From Neofusicoccum parvum (lineage: Eukaryota > Ascomycota > Dothideomycetes > Botryosphaeriales > Botryosphaeriaceae), in the NCBI GenBank assembly GCA_020912385.1, contig CP087213.1:930001-994000 (forward strand): DNA of 64,000 nt, written 5' to 3'. Of this stretch, positions 55,252 through 64,000 are shown one piece after another (the first letter of the stretch is position 1; each line of letters begins with the position of its first letter). The notes below the pieces were generated by a model. It searched no databases. It saw nothing but the letters and a program-made list of their open reading frames with translations, and had not been told where the DNA came from. The translations under genes and the position numbers were made by a program.

Positions 55252-57188
55252 ATGTCCGAGAACGAGGACTACGACGACGTGCAGCTCGACGCGTCCGCCG
55301 TCATTGCCGGCAGCGGCGGCGGCGGCCTGACCGCCCCGGGGCTCATCGTCCAGGGCTCCAGCAACGGCTCCCTCAGCGGCGGCAGCAGCCCGCGCGAGCG
55401 CTCCTACGACGACGTGCGCGCGCCCCTCGACCGAGACCAGTCCTCGCCCCACGGCCGCCGCAAGAGCGTGCAGGTCCATCTCGAGCGCACCGCGAAGAGG
55501 GGCCGCTACGTCCTGACCGCCGACGACCCCGAGATCCGCCGCATCCTGCGCCATGGCGTCGAGAAGGAAGCCCAGGAGCGCGGCCTCCAGAAGCCTCCGC
55601 GCGTCGGCTTCCGCGACCTCGTCTTCACCCGCCAGTTCTCCACCTTCGATCGCCAGAACTCCCTCAGCTACGACTCGCCCTTCCGCGGCTGGTTTACCCT
55701 GTTCTGGCTGTGCATAGCTCTGCTGCTGGTCCGCGTCGCTGCGAAGAACTGGAAGATACACGGGAGCGTGCTGGGCGGGAACGAAATCTGGAACATGATG
55801 TTCGAGCGCGACGTGGTCGTGCTGGGCCTCACGGATGGCGTCATGTGCCTTGCCACTGCGTTCGGCTTCCTGCTGCAGCATGCCGTTGTCAGAGGCCATC
55901 TCACCTGGGAAGGCCCGGGCTACATCATCGAGCACCTGTGGCAGACCCTGTACCTCGGGGCTGTGCTGTATTGGACCATGTACAGGGACTGGCCGTGGAC
56001 CCACACTGTCTTCATCGTCCTCCATTGCATGGTCTTCCTCATGAAGCAACACAGCTACTCGTTCTACAATGGCTATCGTGAGTCTTCGCCTTTCTGTTTT
56101 GAATGCCAAACTAAATCTGGGCAGTCTCGCAGGTGTATCGCCGTAAGCTCCTGTTGGAGCAGAAGCTCCAAGAACTCAGTGAGAAGGAGCCTACTGTGTC
56201 ACGGCCGAACAGTCCGGTAGCCACCTCTTTGGATATACCCCAGGCCGAAAGTCTCCGCCACAGGCGCCGCTCTTCAAGCTCGAAAGCATCTACAAATTTG
56301 CTGCACGGAAAGTCTGCTCTTTCCACCATAGCTCAAGCTGTCGAATCTGGCGAGCCGTTGGACATCGACCAACTCGAAGCCTTTTCCAGCGTGATCCGCG
56401 ATGAGATCGCAGACCTCTCCTCCGAGCTACGTGGGAAGAGCGCCTCCGAAAAGAACGCCTATCCCAACAATCTGACCCTGACCAACTTTGCCGACTGGAC
56501 CGTTCTCCCAACATTAGTCTACGAGCTGGAGTACCCACGTCAGGAGCGGATCAATTGGTGGTATGTGGCTGAAAAGACTGCTGCAACCTTTGGGATAATC
56601 TGGGTCATGATCGTCGTCTCTCAAGCCTACATCTACCCGCCTGTGGCCGAGACAGTCCGAATGAAAGAGGCTGGCATGACGCTGCAGGAACGCACCCGGG
56701 AGTTTCCGTGGATTGTCAGCGACATCCTATTTCCACTTCTACTTGAACAGATACTCACGTGGTACTTGATTTGGGAGTGTATCCTCAATGTCTTGGCCGA
56801 GCTCACCCGCTTTGCTGACCGAGGATTTTATGGAGACTGGTGGAACAGCGTCAGTTTCGACCAGTACGCCCGTGACTGGAATCGGCCGGTGCACAACTTC
56901 CTCCTGCGCCATGTCTACCACTCTTCCATCTCCTCTTGGCACCTCAGCAAGAGCTCTGCCACCTTCGTTACCTTCTTACTCTCAGCTCTCGTGCATGAGC
57001 TTGTCATGTTCTGTCTATTTAAGAAGATTCGTGGATATCTCTTCGCTATGCAACTGATGCAGGTCCCGCTCGTCAGCTTAAGTCGGACGCGCTTGCTCAA
57101 GGGGCGCACCATACTAGGCAACGTCATCTTCTGGATAGGGCTGTTCGTTGGGCCAAGCTTTATAACGAGCTTGTATCTGATTGTTTAA
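55252..57188 (+). CDS. ARE2: Sterol O-acyltransferase (ARE-type, MBOAT family)
   Basis: ER membrane enzyme that esterifies ergosterol with fatty acids for storage in lipid droplets. Exons 55252-56077 and 56125-57188 give 629 residues. After an acidic, glycine-rich N-terminus (150 residues), the helices start at 'GWFTLFWLCIALLLVRVAA'. The family signature FYxDWWN is complete ('FYGDWWN', F510 onward), and the catalytic histidine is H566 in 'LSALVHELVM'. 'NNLTLTNFADWTVLPTLVYELEYPR' (residues of about 400-425) is a second ARE mark. The large, charged N-terminus and the 'FADWTVLPTLVYE' block favour a sterol esterifier over DGAT1. The splice lies within the loop after 'HSYSFYNGY', phase 1. Confidence 0.93.
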
Positions 57189-57560
57189 AGCTTCCTCGTT
57201 CCTAGCGATTTTCTAATCTCCTTTAGTCTAGACACCTTGAGATCATCTCAGCGGCGTAAATATGTTTACAGGAGAACACATCATTCAAAAATCGGGTCCT
57301 TGTACCTTTGCTCAATAATAGGGTGCTGCATGACTATATGGAAGCTCTCGGTACAAGCTGACAGGTTAACAACATGGCGTCGCACACGAAAACAACTTGC
57401 TTCATCTCTGGTGTGCTCCCCGTAGCATGAAGCTCGTTTTACAAGCAGCCGAGGCATAACAGCAAAGGAGAGAAGAAATCCAAGGCCAGGTTCGTTCGAG
57501 CACATTCCACCGAACAGGTAAATCAAAAAGATGGTGCACAGCGGCCAGGTGGAAATCCCA
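57189..57560. other. Convergent 3' flanks
   Basis: 372 bp between the ARE2 stop and the stop of the lysine-rich gene. No gene is seen. Confidence 0.45.
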
Positions 57561-57940
57561 TCACTTGTTCGTGGCTGAAGCCCTCTTCGTGCGGCTCTTC
57601 TTCGCCGCAGGTTGCTTGGTCTCGCGGTCAGCGAAATGCATACAAATAGATAGCAGTCAACACCTACTGTAGCTGCCGCCGGCACTGCTGCTTTCTTGGT
57701 AGCCGTCTTTGCCGACGCAGTGTTCTTCGCGGATTTCTTGGCCCGCTTGGATTTCGTGACCTTGTCGCGCGGCTTCGAAGTGTTGGCCTTGTTGGACTTT
57801 AAAGGCCCTGCCTTCTTCTTAAGGCTGGTCTTGCCGGGCGTCACCTTGGCCTCTTTGGCCCTCGCCAGCGCGGGCGCTTCTGGATAAGTAATGACGCGTG
57901 TCGTCGTGATTCCCGACTGGGATCGAGTTCGAGGTGCCAT
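57561..57940 (-). CDS. Lysine/alanine-rich basic protein, histone H1 tail-like
   Basis: Exons 57668-57940 and 57561-57620 give 110 residues. The protein is about one quarter lysine and rich in Ala, Thr, Ser and Pro, with 'MAPRTRSQSGITTTRVITYP' at the start and repeated 'KKAxxxKK'-like patches after it; it ends 'KKSRTKRASATNK'. It looks like a disordered nuclear, DNA- or RNA-binding protein, comparable to a histone H1 C-terminal tail. No globular winged-helix domain is present, so it is not a full H1. The splice is phase 0 with donor GTAGGT; reading through the intron would add a Cys-rich tail unlike the rest. Function is not assigned. Confidence 0.65.
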
Positions 57941-58556
57941 GGCCTGTGGTGGAGAGGCGGAAGTGCTTATTATGTTTGTTTCGTTTTGTGTGTGGACCCG
58001 GGGCTACCTTCGAGCGGGGCTATTGTGAAGAGTTGAGGGGACCTGGAAGAGGACTGAGAGCGACCGGCGACAGGACAACGTGCTGGGAATGTTGCGGGCG
58101 CAATCACAAAGGGTCGCGTCCGAGAAAATGCAAAACAAACACAAAGGCAAGAAAGTCGACGTTAGCCAAGAGCCAAATTGTCTCGCTGGAACAACAAGGG
58201 CGCCTGGTCTTCAGGACGACAGTGGTTCCAGAACGGTGCGATGCGGGTGGCGAAGACGAGAAAACGACACAGAATATGCGTTGGCAAACTGGGAGAAAGT
58301 CACAGATGTGTCCCAGCGTCAGTTGCCAGCTGGGCCCTGAAATGTCAAGTGGCGCCAATAATTGTGCCAAGGAAATCAACTGTGATCGCTACCCTGCTCG
58401 TGCATTACCGGTTTTCATGTGAGTCCCTCCGCCCCCACATGACCATTGCTGGATAATCTTCTCGAAGGCCTGATAAGAAAAACATCCCGTTTGCTTTTTG
58501 AACCCCAGAATCTATTAACGACATGAAGGAAATTTTTTGGTGGGCCCCGTCTCCAT
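57941..58556. other. Upstream of the lysine-rich gene and GDH2 3' flank
   Basis: 616 bp. No gene is seen. Small frames on both strands have no family features. Confidence 0.4.
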
Positions 58557-61500
58557 CTATTCCCTGAGGCGAGCCATTCTTTTGTTCATGCTGTGATGTA
58601 ATTAGCAGGGGTATGTTCTCGACATGGCTGAAGGACTTACAAGGCGAAGAAGGCAAATTGGCTTGCAGAGATACCGTACTCGTAGACGAATCGGCTGGCG
58701 AGGTAACTTCCAAAGATGGCGCGGAGGTAGTTCTCGGGTACCTGCTGTGGTCAGTTTATGTTGGTGCCGGAGCTGTGTAGGATCAGACTTACCCGCTGCA
58801 TGATCGTCTCAAGCCCAATCTTCTGGAGAAGTAGATTAGGGAGCGCGTCGCTCAGCACCGACTTCCTCAAGTCGACGTTGTCCCAGAGCTCGGTGTTCTG
58901 CAGCTCCTCGTCGAGCTTGGTAATGGCGATGCTGAGCTTGTCGCTCAAGATGCTGCGGGGCTCCCCCGTCGCTTGGTGCTCCCTCCAGATAGCCTCGAAC
59001 TCAAGTGCAGCGTTGTTCCGGATGGTCTGCTGCACCTGCTTGACGTACTCGTTGTAGAATTGTGGAGCCGACCCGTCGTCACGAATGCACATGTTCTCAA
59101 TGAAGTTCTCATCATCAAACGAGAGCGAGGCTAGGACCTCGAGAGAAGAAGAGGTGACACCTCCCTTGTTCGCAGATGCATCCTTGTACAGGATGCAGCC
59201 GGCCTTCTCCAAACGAAGCTTTGCATCCTGTGTGATGAAGAGGTTGGCACCCTCGACCATGTAGGGAATAATACACTTGCCGTCCTTGATGAGGCGGTTG
59301 GCTGTGCTGAGGTCAATGGACTCGGGGCGTCCACCACAAGGAACGAATAAATCGTATGCGGCGCTATCGCGCAGATGGAATGTGTTGCGGAACTGCGTCC
59401 CGTTGTTGACAATCTCGCCGGTGGGTAGTTTGACATTATTCTCCTCCACCAAGATACGGTACCCTGCGGGAGAGAGCTTGGCGGTATCGAACTGCGAGAT
59501 CATGGCCCGGTTCTTGGCCAGACGGACCAGTTCATCCCGGTCGAGGCCGTTGGGGTCTACGAGGACTCCCGAGCCATCCACGATTGCTGTGTACTGCTCG
59601 TTGCCCAGCAGAATTTCGTTCGAACCAAGATCCCCGTCCGGCCCGCCAGTTTGGAGCTTGCGAATCTTGCTCGGGTCGAGACTGAGCTTGCGGTAGATGC
59701 CAAGAACATACTCGCGCACAGAAAGAGTGGTCATGCCGTAGCGGTCGTGCGGAATGCCACCGAGTTTAGGGCTCTTTCCAGTGAAGAAAGACTTCCACCA
59801 TGGTGCACCTCTTGCCCTAGCATGCTCCGTGGCCCAGTCAACAAGATCGGCAGTGTTCTCGTCAGGCCCCATGAACAGAATCTCCTGCTTGCCGTGCAAG
59901 TCGACAATCGGGTCCTTGATGCCTGGACTGGTTGGAGGAAGCAACAGGTCCAAAATACTGTCGATGTACTTCTCAAAGGCAACCCTAGCCTTGTCCTGGT
60001 GGCGCACATCCAAAAGAATGACACCCTTTGAGCCGCCTTCGGGAATGTCCTTGTTCTTCCTCTGCTGGGTGTTTGCAAGGTTGTAGTTTTCATCGAAGAG
60101 AGACCGCGCGTTAATCGAATACGCCTCCGAGCTTCTTGACTTGACAATACGGATTCCTCCTCGTGCGATATCTCTGAAGCGGAGGTGGAAGCCTCGGAAT
60201 TCGGAGCTTATCACGAGGAACATTCCGTACAAAGGCTGTGGGTACTCTGAAGGCGGAAGGAAAGTAGGGTTCAGTCTGAAGCTCAGAGCAACCTTTGTCG
60301 GGGTGTAGAAGTTGGTTTTCCTGCGCCAGGTTAGCTGGGAATTTACTTGGCAATTGCTTTTTCTCGAGAACTTACAGGACGCTCGCGTTGAAAGTCCGGA
60401 AAGCCGTCATCACCATAGCGTGGTGCTCGTTCGTCACATTCTTGGCAATTAACTCCTCGAGTTCCGAATCGCTCAGGACCCTGTCCACCTTCAGGCGCAG
60501 GTAACTCAGGGTAGGAATAAAGTCATCCTGCTCGCCCCTGGTCTGCACATAGTGCGTGTTGGCGAACGCCAAGTACAGCGAGTGGATCAGGTCGGGGTAT
60601 TCGTTGATGATCTCGAGGATGTAGTCGGCGGTGAATGTTTCCGTGCGGAGACGGCGCTTGAGTTTGGAGAGTAGCTCGGCATGGACACTGTTGTTGGTAT
60701 CCAGCATCGACGACAGCGTAGTGTACTCGGACCCTGTGGTAAACGGTCAGCAAACAGTCTACACAAGCAAGAGGGCTAGGTTTACCTAATCTGTTGAGGA
60801 AATGACCAACGAATACCCAGACGCAGTGAGCGTAAATTGTTTCCTGCAAGCTCAGTCGTCCAGAAGCAAAGTGGAGCTGGAGCTTGTTCTGCGGTATGCA
60901 GTACAACAAGGACACCTCCTTGATGATCTGGTGGATTGACGCCTCAATTGGCGGGTGGCGTGCTGAGCTGACTGACTGCGGGGCAGGACGCAGATAGATG
61001 GACATGATCGTGTAGCCATTCGAGAATTGTTCTGTTCGAGAAAGCAACTGTTACATGCAATCATTCCAGACAGTGGGGAGTCTTTGAGCCGCGCTTACCA
61101 ACATATTTTCTCGAAGACGTCAATCCATAGTAGTGGTACTGAATGCTGTCAACGTGCTGATCGAGAGCCACGGGGCATCGGCGAACTCACCAGGTCACTC
61201 AAGGCACTGAAAAGACCCAGAGCAGAGCCCTGCTTGTAGGCAATGACCAGGCGTTTTTCACGCGAACCTTCAATGTCGAAGCACTCGATGACAGGGCCAG
61301 TGCGGATGACGGCGTTCTCGAGAACCTGTTGGTAAATCTCCTTGGTGTTCTTGGTGGCCTTCTGCAGGAAGCGCTTCTCGCCGATCTTCTCGATCTGGGT
61401 CTCCGCAGCAGCGGCGCTGGGGTCGGCAAACTCGCACTGGTACACAAAGTAGCACCGGAGTTGCTGCTCGTTCCCGCCAGGAAGCAGGCCGGCGGAGCGG

Positions 61501-62155
61501 AACGTCTCGACGCGGTAGAGACTGCTGCCAGGCGAGCCATTGAGGTACTTCTGGTCGATGCGGCGCTCGTACTGCGGGCCCTCCATGTTGCTGACACCGG
61601 GCTTGCTCGTGTCGATGTACACAGCGTGATCCGCAGCCTCCTTGTCCAGCCGAATTTCGAGGCGCTTGTCATCGCGGGCGTATGCAGCAATCTTGGCGGC
61701 GTACAGCGAATGGATGTGGTTCACGATGCTGCACGGCAGACGGGTCAGCCAGGGGTCGGTGGAGCGAGGGCAAACGGCATGCTTACGCCTCGACAGACTC
61801 GGTAGCAAAGTAGCTGTCGTCAATGCCAAGCTCATTGTAGAACCAGTTGGTCTCGGACTCGACAAAGTCGGCCGGGATGAAGCCCTTCTCCTCCACCTGG
61901 TCCATGACCCTGCGACGTGTTAGTCGACTGCGAGACCGCGGCTGCTCTCCAGCACTAAGCGTACGTCTCCATCTGCTGCTCCTTGCCCTCGAACTTGGGG
62001 GCAACATATCCCGGGCCCTCCTCCTGCAGGACGCGGTGGTGTGTCGAGCCGGGCACGCTCAGGTGGGTGGGCTGGGGCGACGGCTCGCGGCCGGGAGTGC
62101 GGATGACGGTGTCCAGAAGCTTGTTCTGGACCCCGTTCGGTGCGGGCGAGGCCAT
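58557..62155 (-). CDS. GDH2: NAD-dependent glutamate dehydrogenase (large type)
   Basis: Deaminates glutamate to 2-oxoglutarate and ammonium with NAD, the catabolic route when amino acids are the carbon or nitrogen source. Nine exons, 61965-62155, 61787-61909, 61191-61728, 61099-61138, 60786-61031, 60376-60733, 58793-60320, 58641-58741 and 58557-58578, join without any frame error to 1048 residues, the usual size of the fungal enzyme. The catalytic core includes 'GGIRIVKSRSSEAYS', 'EGGSKGVILL' with the active-site lysine, 'FMGPDENTADLVDWA', 'NNGTQFRNTFHL' and 'DLFVPCGGRPESIDL'. The N-terminal 500 residues are the regulatory part of the large GDHs. The last exon is 22 nt ('LMARLRE' and stop), needed to complete the conserved C-terminal helix. 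A GATAAG core lies upstream at 62480-62485 (opposite sense). Followed upstream by PRO2. Confidence 0.97.
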
Positions 62156-63047
62156 GGCGGCGAGGCTGGTGACTGGCAGGAGTCTGGGGGGCGGTCAGCG
62201 GCGGCGGACTGGGAGGAGCAGGCGCGAGGGTTGTTGGCAGGGAAGACAGGCTGCGGCGGGCGGTCTCTTAAGGCGCGGGACGGGAGGGATGGCCTCGCAA
62301 GTAGCTGTGGAACGCATGGCGCAGCTGAGGCGCCCTCCCGCGGACCCGGCCACGCCGGCGCGCTGCGATAGGTGACGCAAATAGCTCGGACGGCGGGGTG
62401 TCAGACCTCTATCTACGCGCTGTCCGCGGGTTGACGGCAGCGGCAGCAAGCTCGGCGAGGCGGTCAAACAGCGCAGCAGCTTATCGGCGCGGTGGTACAG
62501 AGGAAAAAACAATGCGGCTAGCAGCGGCGGCGCTGGGACGAGGGGCGTGGCCTGCATCACCGGTGTCGCTGCGGGGCTTTAAATAGTGCTGGGCTCTGCG
62601 GGCAGCGACGCCGCTTTGCGCCGGCCCAAGTTTCGTCGACACACCTCCCCTTGGCGGAGCTCACGATGCGCCATTTGGTACCTGGAACTAGTCCACATTA
62701 AGACCGCATTGGCTCCGTCAACTGCACGGTTGTGGAGGGCTGAGGCAGCCTCACCGGTCACATGAAGCGCGGCATCCAGTCAGCGCATTCGCGCTGTCAT
62801 TGCATCGCTCTGGCTGACTACGGCGTGCTCGTTTTCACGTAACAACAATCCCCGCGAGCAGGTGTGAAGTCATGGGGCCGGCCGCACACTGCGGGGAAGC
62901 CGCCGCCAGCGCTGAAGTCGCGCGGATAAGTGGACGTGCCCCACTTGCTGGCCGTGCTGACTCGCTCCCAAAGCTGCTCCTCCACACCCTGCGGCTCTTC
63001 GCTTCCTGCTTCTCCCGCCTTCCACACTGCTCAGCCGAAAACTCTGC
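62156..63047. promoter_or_regulatory. GDH2 promoter and PRO2 3' flank
   Basis: 892 bp between the GDH2 start and the PRO2 stop, both minus strand. A GATAAG core on the minus strand is at 62480-62485 and another GATAAG on the plus strand at 62925-62930. The antisense frames near 62200-62560 are compositional. A TTTAAATA stretch at 62578-62585 could serve as an A/T-rich promoter element. Confidence 0.45.
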
Positions 63048-64000
63048 TCATCCGCTGCGCGCCTTCTGCGCCCTGAACTCCTGCAGCGCCGCCCATTCGT
63101 CGTCCGTGGCCGCGTACCGCGCCTGGTCGCCCACCGGCAGTGCCTGGTGCTTCCACGCCTTGCCCCCTGACCCGTACTCCGCCGACGCCTGCCCGTTGCC
63201 ATTGATGCGCCAACGGTAGATCGTCAAGCCCTCGAGGCCTACGGGGCCCCGCGCATGGATCTTGTTCGTGCTGATGCCCACCTCCGTGCCGAACCCGAAC
63301 CGCTGCCCGTCCGCCATTCTTGTGCTGGTGTTCCAGAACACCGACGCGCTGTCCACCGCGTCCTGGAACCGCTCCGCAATTGCGCGGTCCTGCGTCAGCA
63401 CCACGTCCGTGTGGTGCGACGAGTGCTCGTTGATGTGGGCGATCGCCAGGTCTGCCGCCTCCTCTGCGCTCGCTGCGCGTGGAACCGTCTTGACGGCAAG
63501 GATGAGATCCAGGAACTCGGTTCTGAAATCCTGGTCCTCCGCATCCTGCAAAAACGCCGCTTGGTGCTTGTCCAGCGCCGACGTCAGGGCCGCCTTTGAC
63601 GCCGCATCGCACCGCAGCCGGACGCCCTTGGACAGCAGCGCTTCGGCAACGGCGGGCAGCACCGTGGCCAGTGCATCCTCGTCGACCAAGAGCGTCTCGA
63701 CGCTGTTGCATGCTGCGGGGTAGGTCGTTTTGGCGTCGACAATGACCTTTGCCGCCATGGCGACAGGGCAGTCGGCCCGCAGGTAGATGGAGCACACGCC
63801 ATCCGCGTGGCCGAGCACCGGAATTTGCGTGCTTTTCTTGATCGAAGACACAAGCTCGTTGCTGCCACGGGGAATGACGAGATCAATGTACTGGTCCAGC
63901 TCCAGCAGAGGCTTGATGGCGTCGCGCGTCGTCACCAGCTGCAGGCAGTCGTTGGGGACGGCCGTGGTTGCCAGCGCATCCGAAATGACGGTGGAGATGG
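63048..64000 (-). CDS. PRO2: Gamma-glutamyl phosphate reductase, 3' part (proline biosynthesis)
   Basis: Second step of proline synthesis: reduces glutamyl 5-phosphate to glutamate semialdehyde with NADPH. Only the C-terminal 316 residues are inside the window; the start lies beyond 64000 (full-length fungal enzymes have about 450). The catalytic cysteine is in 'YPAACNSVETLLV'. 'IDLVIPRGSNELVSSIKK' and 'IPVLGHADGVCSIYL' precede it, and the signature 'FGFGTEVGISTNKIHARGP' with 'GLEGLTIYRWRINGNGQ' follows. No intron is seen in this part. It is tandem with GDH2, the two genes using glutamate for different ends. Confidence 0.95.
   Translation of the reverse strand, partial: ISTVISDALATTAVPNDCLQLVTTRDAIKPLLELDQYIDLVIPRGSNELVSSIKKSTQIPVLGHADGVCSIYLRADCPVAMAAKVIVDAKTTYPAACNSVETLLVDEDALATVLPAVAEALLSKGVRLRCDAASKAALTSALDKHQAAFLQDAEDQDFRTEFLDLILAVKTVPRAASAEEAADLAIAHINEHSSHHTDVVLTQDRAIAERFQDAVDSASVFWNTSTRMADGQRFGFGTEVGISTNKIHARGPVGLEGLTIYRWRINGNGQASAEYGSGGKAWKHQALPVGDQARYAATDDEWAALQEFRAQKARSG

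Noticed and set aside
54766..56109. 447-codon minus-strand frame
   Set aside because: It runs antisense through exon 1 of the sterol acyltransferase, whose own coding sequence is strongly supported.

Overview
This window is from a nuclear chromosome of a filamentous ascomycete (Pezizomycotina, most likely Dothideomycetes; the class is an inference). The support is GC-rich DNA, about 30 protein genes roughly every 2 kb on both strands, and many introns of 40-110 bp with fungal GTAAGT/GTRNGT donors and YAG acceptors. Gene content is typically fungal: ATG9, VPS74, COG6, MED4, NCS1, a homeobox/C2H2 regulator, a vacuolar aspartic protease and an NAD-type glutamate dehydrogenase. I saw no tRNA, rRNA, CRISPR array, transposon or virus. 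Nearly all gene models below were built by joining exons by hand so that splice sites, phase and family alignment agree; exon coordinates are in each entry.

Layout. 0-14 kb is rich in transporters and oxidoreductases: an allantoate-permease-type MFS carrier (-), a 2.5 kb stretch without a recognisable gene, a PTR2-type peptide transporter (-), a short-chain dehydrogenase (+), an EI24/RRT8-like membrane protein (-), a monocarboxylate-type MFS carrier (+) and the vacuolar protease PEP4 (+). 14-26 kb holds a tiny membrane protein, SNF5, VPS74/GOLPH3, mitochondrial acyl carrier protein, complex I subunit NDUFS8 and SURF6. 26-34 kb holds two conserved genes of unknown function and a homeobox plus C2H2 zinc-finger protein. 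34-43 kb holds ATG9, COG6, BolA, NIF3 and RPS28. 43-54 kb holds allantoinase, a SigF/NTF2-like membrane protein, a TM9SF/EMP70 protein, neuronal calcium sensor NCS1, MED4 and a multi-TM protein. 54-64 kb holds a sterol O-acyltransferase, a lysine-rich nuclear protein, GDH2 and the 3' part of PRO2, which runs off the right edge.

How the genes relate. There is no biosynthetic cluster, but two themes recur. Nitrogen and amino-acid handling is represented by the allantoate-type permease, peptide transporter, vacuolar protease, allantoinase (with GATA-factor sites in its promoter), NAD-GDH and PRO2. Endomembrane traffic and autophagy is represented by VPS74, ATG9, COG6, EMP70, NCS1 and the vacuolar protease. 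Several genes are head-to-head and share short upstream regions: ACP/NDUFS8 (both complex I subunits), ATG9/COG6 and BolA/NIF3. I found no clearly new system. The more unusual observations are a GC-AG intron in an uncharacterised gene, several extremely short coding exons, a 12-bp minisatellite upstream of the homeobox gene, and several conserved proteins without assigned function.
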